Positions 38,608 through 46,935 of a stretch of 56,038 nt of DNA are shown here, piece after piece. Position numbers and translations under genes: made by a program. Where the stretch lies: contig JBKHXX010000044.1 of the NCBI GenBank assembly GCA_046565765.1, positions 1 to 56,038 on the forward strand, written 5' to 3'. The DNA is from JBFMCT01 sp046565765. Lineage in GTDB: Bacteria > Actinomycetota > Acidimicrobiia > Acidimicrobiales > AC-14. The notes under the pieces were generated by a model, which searched no databases, was not told the DNA's origin, and was given only the letters and a program-made list of their open reading frames with translations. Position 1 is the first letter of the stretch. Every line of letters starts with the position of its first letter.

Positions 38608-38992
38608 CCGGCCCGGCGTCACCATCCCCCAGCGTGTGGCCGGCCTGGTCGTGCCGCTGATCCTGGTCGCAGTCGCCCTGTTCCAGGTGCGCCAGGCCAC
38701 CGTCAACGACCAGTCGTCGTGGTCAGGGGCCGGGTTCGGCATGTTCGCGACCATCGACAACGAGGACAGCCGCTTCCTGCGCGGCTACGTCCTCGAGGCC
38801 GCCGGCGAGCGGCTCGTCGGCCTGCCCCGGTCGCTGGCCGAGGAGGCCCTGGCCGTGCGCGTCCTACCCACCGCCGACAGGCTCCACGCGCTGGCCCGGC
38901 GCTGGCGCGTCGCCATCCCCGGAGCGAGCCAGGCCGCCCTGCGAGCTCTGGCGGGTGGACCTCGACGGCGACGGCCCCAGGCTGGAGGCTGA
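38594..38992 (+). CDS. Membrane-associated protein, apparently frameshifted near its end
   Basis: The frame encodes 132 residues with one N-terminal membrane helix (about 15-33), a WSGAGFGMFATIDNEDSRF segment and a soluble tail. After about residue 112 the sequence turns into an arginine-rich run (GGPRRRRPQAGG). The +1 frame instead gives a natural continuation, CELWRVDLDGDGPRLEAEL, ending in a TGA at 39021-39023 that overlaps the ATG of the next gene. This indicates a one-base insertion or assembly error between about 38905 and 38940. The intended protein is about 142 residues long and coupled to the downstream membrane protein. No function is known. Confidence 0.65.
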   Translation: MPRADRPGVTIPQRVAGLVVPLILVAVALFQVRQATVNDQSSWSGAGFGMFATIDNEDSRFLRGYVLEAAGERLVGLPRSLAEEALAVRVLPTADRLHALARRWRVAIPGASQAALRALAGGPRRRRPQAGG

Positions 38993-39019
38993 ACTGCTCC
39001 GTTCGACCGTCGCCGGCCC

Positions 39020-39874
39020 ATGACCGCCACCCTCACGGCCGCCATCGACCGCGCCGACCTCCTGTCCCTCGTGGCCCGGTTGAGCCTGCTGCTGGCGGTG
39101 CTGAACACCAATGAGGACCGGCCGCTGTTCGTCCTCGCCGTCGTCGCCTGCGCGGTCGCGTTCCCCTCCCCCCGGATCCACCTCAGCCCCTGGTTGTGGC
39201 TCGGCCTGGGCTTGGTGATCGGCGTCCGCCAGCTGTGGGCCTGGGAGGGCGTCGACAACCACGTGATCGTGACGACCTACTGGCTGTTCGCCCTGGGCCT
39301 GTCGCTGCTCGCCCCCGACCCGCTCGCCGCCCTGCGCACCAACGGGCGGGTGCTCATCGGGCTGGTGTTCGCCTTCGCGGTGTTCTGGAAGCTCTTCTCG
39401 CCCTCGTTCGTCGACGGCCGGTTCTTCCGCTACACGCTCCTGCTCGACGACCGCTTCTCCTGGCTGGCGACGGGCGTGGGCGGCATGCCGGAGGCGGCGT
39501 ACGACGCCAACTACGGACGGGTCCAGTCCTTGCGGGCGGCGGAGGCGGGCGGCGCCGTGACGCTCGTGGAGACCGGCCGCATCCGCACGCTGGCGGCGGT
39601 GATGACGGGATGGGGCCTGGCCGTGGAGGCGCTCGTGGCCGCCAGCATGCTCGCCCCCCTCCCCGGCAGGTGGCGATGGCTCCGCCACGCCGGGGTGCTC
39701 GCCTTCTGCCTCACGACCTACCTGGTGGTGCCCATCGGGGGGTTCGGGTGCCTGCTGGCCGTCCTCGGGCTGGCCCTGGCCGGTGACGACGTGCTCCCGC
39801 GCCGGACGTACGTGCTGCTCTTCGCCACCCTGGTGCTGTACACGCCCTTGTGGCGGGTTCTGTTCGGCCCCTGA
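39020..39874 (+). CDS. Polytopic membrane protein, HTTM-like
   Basis: The 284-residue protein has about seven hydrophobic helices (for example LLSLVARLSLLLAVL, WLWLGLGLVIGVRQLW, VLIGLVFAFAVFWKLFSP, VLAFCLTTYLVVPIGGFGCL). The spacing and the FWKLFSPSFVDGRFF loop recall HTTM-type proteins related to vitamin K carboxylase-like membrane domains, but the match is loose. Its ATG overlaps the natural stop of the preceding small membrane protein (ATGA), so the two probably form a complex or act in sequence. No enzyme motif can be assigned. Confidence 0.65.
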   Translation: MTATLTAAIDRADLLSLVARLSLLLAVLNTNEDRPLFVLAVVACAVAFPSPRIHLSPWLWLGLGLVIGVRQLWAWEGVDNHVIVTTYWLFALGLSLLAPDPLAALRTNGRVLIGLVFAFAVFWKLFSPSFVDGRFFRYTLLLDDRFSWLATGVGGMPEAAYDANYGRVQSLRAAEAGGAVTLVETGRIRTLAAVMTGWGLAVEALVAASMLAPLPGRWRWLRHAGVLAFCLTTYLVVPIGGFGCLLAVLGLALAGDDVLPRRTYVLLFATLVLYTPLWRVLFGP

Positions 39875-39894
39875 GCGCCGCCGTCATGGCGCGG

Positions 39895-39900
39895 TAGACT
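39895..39900 (+). promoter_or_regulatory. -10-like hexamer TAGACT upstream of rpsA
   Basis: TAGACT in CGGTAGACT lies 85 nt before the rpsA ATG, giving a long leader that contains a GC-rich hairpin. This contrasts with the leaderless neighbours. Confidence 0.4.
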
Positions 39901-39908
39901 CGTAATTT

Positions 39909-39937
39909 GGTGCCGAGGGGGGCTCGGCGCCTTTCTC
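39909..39937 (+). terminator. GC hairpin with T-rich tail in the rpsA leader
   Basis: GGTGCCGAG / CTCGGCGCC (one G-T pair) with a 5-G loop is followed by TTTCTC. It has the form of an intrinsic terminator. Its place between the predicted rpsA promoter and gene means it either ends upstream transcription or acts as an attenuator for S1 autoregulation. Confidence 0.5.
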
Positions 39938-39985
39938 CCGCCCTGACGGGAGCATGTCCGATGGGAAAGAAGGCTACCGACCACC

Positions 39986-41470
39986 ATGTCCGACCAGGCC
40001 ACGAGTGAAGACCGCAGTGCAGCAGGAGCGAGCCCGCAGCAAGAGGTGAGCGAGCAGGAAGTGGGCGCGACCGGCGTCGCATCCGGCTCAGGCGCATCCG
40101 ATTCGGGCGCAGGCGGCGGCTCCGGCACTCCAGACGACTCGGGCCCGGCCGACGACGGGGCCTACGTCCCCCGCCAGGTCACCTCCAACGACCTCGGCGG
40201 CATGTCCCTCGAAGATGCCATCGCCGGCACCATCGTCGAGTTCGACGACGGCGACATCGTCAAGGGCACGATCGTCAAGGTCGACAAGGACGAGGTCCTC
40301 CTCGACATCGGGTTCAAGTCCGAGGGTGTGATCCCGGCCCGGGAGCTCTCGATCCGCCACGACGTCGACCCGGGCGAGATCGTGTCCGTGGGCGAGGAGA
40401 TCGAGGCCCTGGTCCTGCAGAAGGAGGACAAGGAGGGCCGGCTCATCCTGTCCAAGAAGCGGGCCCAGTACGAGCGGGCCTGGGGCACGATCGAGCGGAT
40501 CAAGGAGCAGAACGGCGTCGTCTCCGGCCCGGTGATCGAGGTGGTCAAGGGCGGCCTGATCCTCGACATCGGCCTGCGTGGCTTCCTCCCCGCGTCCCTC
40601 GTGGAGCTGCGGCGGGTGCGCGACCTCCAGCCCTACGTGGGCCGGTCGCTCGAAGCCAAGATCATCGAGCTCGACAAGCACCGCAACAACGTCGTCCTCT
40701 CCCGGCGGGCGTGGCTGGAGGAGACGCAGAAGGAGCAGCGGGAGGAGTTCCTCGACAACCTCAAGCCGGGCGAGCGGCGCAAGGGCACGGTCTCGTCGGT
40801 GGTCAACTTCGGCGCCTTCGTCGACCTCGGCGGCATGGACGGCCTCGTCCACGTGTCCGAGCTGTCGTGGAAGCACGTCGACCACCCGTCGTCGGTGGTG
40901 CAGGTCGGCGACGAGGTCGAGGTGGAGGTCCTGGAGGTCGACCTGGAGCGGGAGCGCATCAGCCTGTCGCTCAAGGCCACCCAGCAGGACCCCTGGCAGG
41001 AGTTCGCCAACAACCACCGGGTCGGCGAGCTCGTCTACGGCCGGGTCACCAAGCTCGTGCCCTTCGGCTCCTTCGTGCAGGTCGGCGACGGGATCGAGGG
41101 CCTCGTCCACATCTCGGAGATGGCAACGCACCATGTCGAGCTGCCGGAGCAGGTGGTCACGCCGGGCGAGGAGCTGTGGGTCAAGATCATCGATCTCGAC
41201 CTCCAGCGCCGCCGCATCAGCCTCTCGATCAAACAGGCGGCCGAGGGTGGCGTGGTCGCCCCCGAGTACCAGGAGGCCTTCGGCGAGCACGCCTACGACG
41301 AGCACGGCAACTACATCGGCGACTACCAGGCGGCCGAGTTCACCCCCGAGTCCGAGGGCCAGGCGGCCTGGGCCGCCGAGTACGCCGCCGCCCAGGCCGC
41401 CGAGGCTGCGCAGCAGCGCCAGGCCGACCCGGGCGTGGACGCCGAGGCCGACGCCGAGGCCGCCGGCTAG
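39986..41470 (+). CDS. rpsA: 30S ribosomal protein S1
   Basis: The 494-residue protein has four S1 RNA-binding repeats (about 75-145, 160-230, 245-315 and 330-400). Examples are VKGTIVKVDKDEVLLDIGF in the first, KGTVSSVVNFGAFVDLGG in the third and GRVTKLVPFGSFVQVGDG in the fourth. An acidic, low-complexity N-terminus (about 1-55) and an Ala/Glu-rich tail flank them. Four repeats are typical of actinobacterial S1, which helps mRNA binding and trans-translation. In Mycobacterium tuberculosis it also lies just behind polA. AGAAGG lies about 12 nt before the ATG. Confidence 0.95.
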   Translation: MSDQATSEDRSAAGASPQQEVSEQEVGATGVASGSGASDSGAGGGSGTPDDSGPADDGAYVPRQVTSNDLGGMSLEDAIAGTIVEFDDGDIVKGTIVKVDKDEVLLDIGFKSEGVIPARELSIRHDVDPGEIVSVGEEIEALVLQKEDKEGRLILSKKRAQYERAWGTIERIKEQNGVVSGPVIEVVKGGLILDIGLRGFLPASLVELRRVRDLQPYVGRSLEAKIIELDKHRNNVVLSRRAWLEETQKEQREEFLDNLKPGERRKGTVSSVVNFGAFVDLGGMDGLVHVSELSWKHVDHPSSVVQVGDEVEVEVLEVDLERERISLSLKATQQDPWQEFANNHRVGELVYGRVTKLVPFGSFVQVGDGIEGLVHISEMATHHVELPEQVVTPGEELWVKIIDLDLQRRRISLSIKQAAEGGVVAPEYQEAFGEHAYDEHGNYIGDYQAAEFTPESEGQAAWAAEYAAAQAAEAAQQRQADPGVDAEADAEAAG

Positions 41471-41518
41471 CGCCGGCCCGCAACCGCACCGGCCGCCCCC
41501 GGCCGGCCCACCCCAGCC

Positions 41519-42931
41519 GTGTCGCTGGTGAGGCGCCTCAAGGCGCCCAGCCTGGAATCGCTGTTCGTCGCCGTCCTCGTGCTCCTCGGGTTCCGCCTGG
41601 GCGTGCTCGCAATCGCCGACAACTCGATGTTCACCCACCTGCGGACGGGCATCGACATCGCCGCCGGCGAGGGCATTCCCCGCTCCGACCCTTACAGCTA
41701 CACGGCTGGGGGCACCGAGTGGGTGGTGCAGAGCTGGCTCCCGGAGTGGACCTACGGCTGGCTGTACCGCCTCGCCGACATGCGCCTGGTCGTCTTCCAG
41801 CAGGCCATCCTCTTCGCCTTGCTGGCCTGGCTCGTCTGCCGGCTGGCCAAAGCCAACACGCCGGTGCGTACGGCGGCTTCGGCCTCCCTGGCGGTGGCCT
41901 TGGGCGCCGCCTACTGGTCGCCCCGGCCCCTGTTGTTCGGGCTCATCTGCATGGCGCTCACGGTCACCGTGGTCGAGCGCCGACGCACGCCCTGGCTCCT
42001 CGTGCCGATCGTGTGGCTGTGGGTCAACAGCCACGGCTCGTTCCCCTTGGGGCTGGTGTGGCTGGGCGCCCGGGCCGCGGGCGAGTGGCTCGACTGGAAG
42101 GACCGGCCGAGGGAGACGGCGCGGTACATCTGGGGCTTCCTGGCCGGCCTCGGCGTCGCCGTCCTCAACCCTCTCGGGGCCCGGCTCCTGCTGTTCCCGC
42201 TGACCCTCGGGGAGAAGCGGACGGTGTTCGACACGGTCCGGGAGTGGCAGTCGCCCAACTTCCACGCCCCGGTCAACCGCCTCGCGCTGGTGCTGCTGGC
42301 GGTCATCATCGTGCTGCTCCTGCGGGCCCGCCTCACGTGGCGGGACGCGGTGCCGTCGACCGCGTTCCTGATCATGAGCCTCTACGCGGTGCGGAACATC
42401 CCGCTTCTCGCCATCGTGCTGGCGCCGGTGCTGGCCCGCATCCTCAAGCGGCCCGACTACGCCGACTCCCGCCCTCGCCCGACGGAGCGCCAGCTGCGGC
42501 TCAACCGCGTGATGGCCCTGCTCATCGGGCTGATGTTCGTGATCTTCGGCGTCACCGTGGTCACCGGCGACCCGCTGAACACGGCGCGCTATCCCGAGGA
42601 GGCGGCCACGTGGATGGAGGTCAACGGCCTGCTGGGGGAACCGAACCGCCTCGCGCACCAGGACTTCGTGGGCAACTACCTCGAGCTCAGGTACGGCCGG
42701 GCCGTCCCCGTGTTCATCGACGACCGGATCGACATGTACCCCGCCGAGGTGTCCACCGACTACCTCCACCTGCTCCAGGGGCGGGACGTGCTGGAGATCC
42801 TCGACCGCTACGGGGTCACGTTCGCCCTCTGGGAGGTGGACCGGCCGCTCCCTCAGATCCTCGGCCTGTCGGCCGACTGGCAGGAGGCGTACCGCGACGA
42901 CCGCTGGGTGATCTACCGCCGCCTTCGCTGA
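41519..42931 (+). CDS. Polytopic membrane protein of unknown function
   Basis: The 470-residue protein has roughly ten membrane helices up to about residue 350 and a soluble C-terminal domain (about 360-470, YPEEAATWMEVNGLLGEPNR, VPVFIDDRIDMYP). An early DPYSYTAGGTEWVVQSWLPE loop on the outside and the overall layout resemble membrane glycosyltransferase-like or oligosaccharyltransferase-like proteins of actinobacteria, though no catalytic Asp pair is certain. GTG 41519 gives a basic N-terminus followed by the first helix. It lies 48 bases after rpsA. Confidence 0.65.
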   Translation: MSLVRRLKAPSLESLFVAVLVLLGFRLGVLAIADNSMFTHLRTGIDIAAGEGIPRSDPYSYTAGGTEWVVQSWLPEWTYGWLYRLADMRLVVFQQAILFALLAWLVCRLAKANTPVRTAASASLAVALGAAYWSPRPLLFGLICMALTVTVVERRRTPWLLVPIVWLWVNSHGSFPLGLVWLGARAAGEWLDWKDRPRETARYIWGFLAGLGVAVLNPLGARLLLFPLTLGEKRTVFDTVREWQSPNFHAPVNRLALVLLAVIIVLLLRARLTWRDAVPSTAFLIMSLYAVRNIPLLAIVLAPVLARILKRPDYADSRPRPTERQLRLNRVMALLIGLMFVIFGVTVVTGDPLNTARYPEEAATWMEVNGLLGEPNRLAHQDFVGNYLELRYGRAVPVFIDDRIDMYPAEVSTDYLHLLQGRDVLEILDRYGVTFALWEVDRPLPQILGLSADWQEAYRDDRWVIYRRLR

Positions 42932-42943
42932 GGACCGTCGGGC

Positions 42944-43114
42944 TCAGCGAGCGGCGACGACGGCGGAGCCCCGGGGGACCCCGTCAGTGGCGGAGCCGCT
43001 GAACACGGCAACCGACAGGAGGCACAGGAAGGCGAGCAGCACGACGAGGAGCGCGTACTCGACGACCTTCGAGTCCCCGTGCTCGCTGCGCTCCTCGGCC
43101 TGGGTCACGCTCAT
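42944..43114 (-). CDS. Second small Flp-type pilin-like protein, atypical cleavage site
   Basis: A 56-residue product starts MSVTQAEERSEHGDSKVVEY and continues into a single hydrophobic helix (ALLVVLLAFLCLLSVAVF). The VEYALL core is that of Flp/Fap type IVb prepilins and matches the neighbouring flp gene. In Flp pilins the conserved Glu is the fifth residue after a Gly cut site. Here that would place Asp14 at the cut, with Gly13 one residue earlier, so processing by TadV/CpaA-type peptidase may be altered or absent. It lies downstream of flp on the same strand beyond a terminator-like hairpin. It could be a minor pilin. Confidence 0.7.
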   Translation of the reverse strand: MSVTQAEERSEHGDSKVVEYALLVVLLAFLCLLSVAVFSGSATDGVPRGSAVVAAR

Positions 43115-43162
43115 GTGTCCAATGTCGGCACGTTCACCCGAGGACTTGAGGGAGACGCGAAC

Positions 43163-43185
43163 GAGCGAGCCCCAAGGGCTCGCTC
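43163..43185 (-). terminator. Stem-loop between flp and the second pilin gene
   Basis: GAGCGAGCCC / GGGCTCGCTC with a 3-nt loop is a perfect 10-bp stem about 40 bases after the flp stop. It may make flp mRNA more abundant or stable than the downstream pilin-like gene. Confidence 0.6.
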
Positions 43186-43224
43186 GCTCACTCTGACCGG
43201 GGGGTCAGCGGTCTAAGGCCAGGC

Positions 43225-43434
43225 TCAGCTGCCGGCGCCGTCGATCTCGGAGGCGACCTCGCTGAACTTGTCGTTGGCGCTCTCGCCCAGGAAGCCGATG
43301 GCGGCGATGCAGACGACGGCGATCAGGGCGACGAGGAGGGCGTACTCCACCAGGGCGGCGCCACGCTCGGAGCGGCCGGCCAGCGCCCGCACGTAGGGAG
43401 CGATCACGTTCTTGAAGTAGGGCACGAGGTTCAT
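43225..43434 (-). CDS. flp: Flp family type IVb pilin
   Basis: The 69-residue prepilin has a 26-residue leader ending RSERG, cut before AALVEYALLVALIAVVCIAA, with Glu at +5 and Tyr at +6 as required by the Flp class. A short polar C-terminus (GESANDKFSEVASEIDGAGS) follows. It is the major subunit of the Flp/Tad pilus encoded upstream on the same strand. AGGAGAG about 9 nt before ATG 43434 is a good ribosome site. It has its own promoter region with an operator-like repeat shared with the cpaB/tadE intergenic region. Confidence 0.9.
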   Translation of the reverse strand: MNLVPYFKNVIAPYVRALAGRSERGAALVEYALLVALIAVVCIAAIGFLGESANDKFSEVASEIDGAGS

Positions 43435-43486
43435 TCTGTTGTCTCTCCTGTTTCTGGTGGCCCATCCCCGGGCCTTACTGGTACTA

Positions 43487-43532
43487 GAGGTATCGGCAGC
43501 AGGGGTCCGGCCTTGATAGGTCATTCGACCAA
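43487..43532 (-). promoter_or_regulatory. flp promoter region with shared inverted repeat
   Basis: On the minus strand GGTC-GAAT-GACC followed by TAT (43516-43530) and, 19 nt further, CCGATACCTC (43496-43487) occur upstream of flp. The cpaB/tadE intergenic region carries the same two elements. The leader to the flp ATG would be about 45 nt. Confidence 0.5.
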
Positions 43533-43545
43533 TCGGCCCGGAGCG

Positions 43546-44208
43546 TCAGTCCAGGCGGACGATCCCGAGGCGCACCGCCCGCAGCACGGCCTGGGTACGG
43601 TCGCGGGCCTCGAGCTTGGCGTAGATGGATGCCAGGTGGTTCTTCACCGTCTTGACGCTGATGAACAGCGTCGAGCCGATCTCGGGCAGCGAGAGGCCGT
43701 CGGCGACGAGCTGGAGGACCTCCTCCTCCCGGGCGCTGAGCAGCGACGCCTCCTTGCCGTCGGGCTCGGGCCGGCGGGCCTCGGCCAGCATCGAGGAGGC
43801 CAGCTCGGCCGACACCCCGCCCTCGCCGAGGGCCAGCTCCACCGCTGCGATCACGTCCTCCGTCGAGCAGTCCTTCACCAGGTACCCCACCGCGCCGGCC
43901 TGGAGGGCCCGGGTCATCAGGTCGCTGTCGCCGTGCATGGTGAGCATCAGGACCTGGATGCCAGGGGCCTTGGACCGGACCAGCCGGGTCGCCTCGATGC
44001 CGTCGAGCACGGGCATGGTCACGTCCATCAGGATGAGGTCGGGGCGCAGGGCCTGGGCCATGCGCACCGCCTCCTCGCCGTTGGCGGCCTCGCCGACGAT
44101 GTCGAACCCGCTCGCCGACAGCGACCGGCGCAGTCCGTCCCGCAGCATGCGGTGGTCGTCGGCCAGCAGGAGCCGGGGGACGCGCGTGGGCGCCAGGGCG
44201 GCCATCAC
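43546..44208 (-). CDS. NarL/LuxR-family response regulator of the tad locus
   Basis: The 220-residue protein has a receiver domain (about 10-130) with DD (17-18), phospho-acceptor Asp62 in LILMDVTMP and Lys in YLVKDCS. A LuxR-type helix-turn-helix follows (about 155-217, LSAREEEVLQLVADGLSLPE, KTVKNHLASIYAKL). Its start overlaps the stop of the histidine kinase (4 bases), so the two form a cognate pair. Being last in the tad operon and next to flp, it is a good candidate for the regulator that binds the inverted repeats at both tad promoters; this is inference. Confidence 0.87.
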   Translation of the reverse strand: MMAALAPTRVPRLLLADDHRMLRDGLRRSLSASGFDIVGEAANGEEAVRMAQALRPDLILMDVTMPVLDGIEATRLVRSKAPGIQVLMLTMHGDSDLMTRALQAGAVGYLVKDCSTEDVIAAVELALGEGGVSAELASSMLAEARRPEPDGKEASLLSAREEEVLQLVADGLSLPEIGSTLFISVKTVKNHLASIYAKLEARDRTQAVLRAVRLGIVRLD

Positions 44209-45998
44209 CGGCTCCCCACCCGGCAGCGGACGACCGTGCCGCCGCCGGGGGCGGAGTCGATCTCCAGTGCCGCGCCGATGGCGTCGGCCCGCTCCCTCAT
44301 CCCTTGGATGCCATAGGAGTCGGCCCGGCCGTCGCGGCCCGGTACGAAGCCCCGGCCGTCGTCGGCGACGGCCAGCAGGGCGGCGCCCCCGTCATACTCC
44401 CAGCGGACGCTGAGGTGGCTGGCCTGGGCATGACGCTCCACGTTCGTGATCGCCTCCTGCGCGATACGCCATATCTCCTGCTCTTGAACTATCGGCAGGC
44501 GCGACCGCTCTTCGTAGCTGAAGTTCACGTCGAGGCCCGAGCGGTCCTCGACCCGCTCCAGGAACGAGGTGAGGGCCGCGACGATGCCCCGCTCCGGGCT
44601 CACGCCGGTGCGGAGGTCTCCCAGGGTCTCGCGGACCTCTCCGATCGCCTCGCGAACCTCGGTGCGCAGCTCGTCGATCTCGTCCATCAGCGGCTCGTGG
44701 TCGACGAGCTTGCGGATGCGATCGAGCCCGAAGGCCACGCTGGCCAGCGACTGTCCCAGGCGGTCGTGCATGTCGCGGGCGATGCGCACCCGCTCCTCGT
44801 CGGCTCCGATGGCGCGCAGGCGGCTGAACCAGCGGGCGTTGTCGATGGCCAGGGCGGCCGGCTCGACGAACCCGTCGAGCAGCTGCAGGTCCCTCCGGCC
44901 GTACGAGCCGGGCGCATGGTGCTCCAGCGCCAGCAGGCCGACGAGCGCTCCGCGCGCCCGGAGGGGGGCGTACAGGCCGGTGTGCGACAGCAGCTCGGGA
45001 CCCAGGCCCTCGCCCGGCTGCACGCAGACCACCAGCGACGCCACGCTGCTGGTGGCGGTGGCCGCCAGCGGCGGCGGCAGCTCGCGGTCGGCGAACGAGC
45101 GGCCCACTCGGGTGCCCTCGGCGGCGGCGACGACCCACCTGTCGCTGGCGTCGTCGCGCAGGAGGACGGCGACGACGTCGCTGGGGATGTCCGACTTCAG
45201 GCGGGAGACGGTCGAGGCGAGGGCGGCGTCCAGGTTGAGGGAGGCGGGCAGCTGCTGGGCCACCCGGTGCAGGGACACCAGCAGGTCGTTGGCCTCGACC
45301 AGCTCGGTCATGCGGTCGAGCGCCTGGGAGTGGCGCCGCTCGGCGTCGCCGAACAGCCGGCGGGCGTAGCCGGCCAGCACCGCCACGAGCACCAGCTCGA
45401 CGGCCCACTGGCCGGTCGTCCGCAGCTCGTCCCCGAGAGGAGCGGAGGGGCTCAGCAGGTGCACGGAGGCCACTGCCGCGGTGGCGGCGACGGCGAGGCG
45501 GGTGGCGAAGGCGTAGCCCCGGGCGAACCCGCCCGCCATCACCGCCGGGAAGAGGCAGAAGACGAACGGCGACTGCCAGTAGCCGGTGTTCACCAGCGCC
45601 AGCCCGACCAGCCCGATGTCGAGCAGGAACGGCAATGCCGTCGGGGTGCCGGCCGGCTGGAGCGGGATGGGCCGGGCCGTCCGGAAGAGCGAGTGGAGGG
45701 TGAGGACGGCGCCCCACAGTACGATGACCCGCAGCGACGCGCCCCGCAACGGCGCCAGCACGATCCCGGTGGTGAGTGCGAGCCACCGCACGGCCAGGAT
45801 CAGGGGCTGGAACGGCGCGGGCCGCTTCAGGCCGAAGGGGCTCTCCGATCGCTCGAGCCGGCGCCGGAGGTCGGCCGCCGTCTCCTCGGCCCGCCGCCGC
45901 AGGGCCGAGAACCTCGACGCCGGCTCCTCGCCGGCAAGGCCGACCGACGTGGCGTTCGAGCCACCCAGGCCGTCCCCGCCGGCGGGAAGCGGCAGCAT
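44205..45998 (-). CDS. Sensor histidine kinase (HisKA_3) with membrane and GAF-like domains
   Basis: The 597-residue protein has a charged N-terminal region, about six membrane helices (about 60-215), a short coiled coil, a GAF-like domain (about 235-390, VVAVLLRDDASDRWVVAAAEG, YAPLRARGALVGLLALEHH), then the dimerization box RDMHDRLGQSLASVAFGL with phospho-acceptor His411 and an HATPase domain (ADDGRGFVPG, GIQGMRERA). It resembles NarX/DesK-type kinases. ATG 45998 is 9 bases after tadC, with AGGA 8 nt before it. The sensed signal is unknown. Confidence 0.85.
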   Translation of the reverse strand: MLPLPAGGDGLGGSNATSVGLAGEEPASRFSALRRRAEETAADLRRRLERSESPFGLKRPAPFQPLILAVRWLALTTGIVLAPLRGASLRVIVLWGAVLTLHSLFRTARPIPLQPAGTPTALPFLLDIGLVGLALVNTGYWQSPFVFCLFPAVMAGGFARGYAFATRLAVAATAAVASVHLLSPSAPLGDELRTTGQWAVELVLVAVLAGYARRLFGDAERRHSQALDRMTELVEANDLLVSLHRVAQQLPASLNLDAALASTVSRLKSDIPSDVVAVLLRDDASDRWVVAAAEGTRVGRSFADRELPPPLAATATSSVASLVVCVQPGEGLGPELLSHTGLYAPLRARGALVGLLALEHHAPGSYGRRDLQLLDGFVEPAALAIDNARWFSRLRAIGADEERVRIARDMHDRLGQSLASVAFGLDRIRKLVDHEPLMDEIDELRTEVREAIGEVRETLGDLRTGVSPERGIVAALTSFLERVEDRSGLDVNFSYEERSRLPIVQEQEIWRIAQEAITNVERHAQASHLSVRWEYDGGAALLAVADDGRGFVPGRDGRADSYGIQGMRERADAIGAALEIDSAPGGGTVVRCRVGSR

Positions 45999-46006
45999 TG
46001 CCCGTC

Positions 46007-46930
46007 CTAGCCGAGGACGCTGGTGAAGCCCTCGGCGGCGGGGCCGAGGACCACGATCATGATGGCCGGGAAGATGAACAGGGTCAGGGGCACGAGCATC
46101 TTGACCGGCAGCTTGGCCGCCTTCTCCCGGGCCCACTGGCGGCGCTTGGCCCGCATCTCGGCCGCCTGCGTGCGCAGGACCCGGCCGATGGGGATGCCCA
46201 GGGCGTCGGCCTGGATGAGGGCCAGCACGAAGTTGTTGAGCTCGGGCACCTCGGTCCGCCGCTTGAGGTTCTGGAAGGCGTCCTTGCGGGGCAGGCCCAG
46301 CTCCATCTCCCGGAGGGTGCGGTGGAACTCCTCGGCCAGCGGGGAGTTGAAGTGCTGGCAGACGATCTCCAGGGCGCCTTCGAAGCCCATGCCCGCCTCG
46401 ACCGAGATGGCGAGGAGGTCGAGGGTGTCGGGCAGGTCCTTGAAGATGGCCGTCTTGCGCTCCTCCACCTTGCGGCTCAGCCAGGCCGACGGCAGCAGGG
46501 CGCCCACCGTCGGCATCAGGATGAGGGTGAGCAGCGCCATCCGGGGCGTGGGCGACCCCAGGACCACCCAGAGGACGGCCCCAAGGGTGAGGATGCCGGT
46601 GAGGGCCACCTGGCCGACCACCATCTCCTCGGCCCGGATGGTGTTGGCCAGGCCGGCGTGCAGCAACTTCTTGTGCACGTTCTCGATGTAGTTCCGCGGC
46701 GTCAGCCTGCCGATGCCGTTGAGGGCCTGGCCGAGGGGGTGCATGATCCGCATGACCAGCGGCTCGGACAGTCTGCGCTCGAACTCGTCGACGGGAAGGC
46801 TCTCGTCGTCGAGCTGCTCCAGGTACTGCGCGGCGTCGAGGGCCGGGCGTTGGGCCCGCATGCCGGCGAAGACCAGCAGCGCGCCCACGGCGGCGAACGA
46901 CACGGTGACGGCTATGCCCAGTGAGCTCAT
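46007..46930 (-). CDS. tadC: Tad pilus inner-membrane platform protein TadC
   Basis: The 307-residue protein is a type II secretion F-domain protein. An N-terminal helix, a GRLTPRNYIENVHKKLLHAG region, paired helices (about 110-150), the cytoplasmic F-domain with DLPDTLDLLAISVEAGMGFE, and a last hydrophobic helix are visible. TadB and TadC form the membrane platform that extrudes Flp pilin using TadA. It lies 5 bases after tadB. Confidence 0.88.
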   Translation of the reverse strand: MSSLGIAVTVSFAAVGALLVFAGMRAQRPALDAAQYLEQLDDESLPVDEFERRLSEPLVMRIMHPLGQALNGIGRLTPRNYIENVHKKLLHAGLANTIRAEEMVVGQVALTGILTLGAVLWVVLGSPTPRMALLTLILMPTVGALLPSAWLSRKVEERKTAIFKDLPDTLDLLAISVEAGMGFEGALEIVCQHFNSPLAEEFHRTLREMELGLPRKDAFQNLKRRTEVPELNNFVLALIQADALGIPIGRVLRTQAAEMRAKRRQWAREKAAKLPVKMLVPLTLFIFPAIMIVVLGPAAEGFTSVLG

Positions 46931-46935
46931 GGTCG

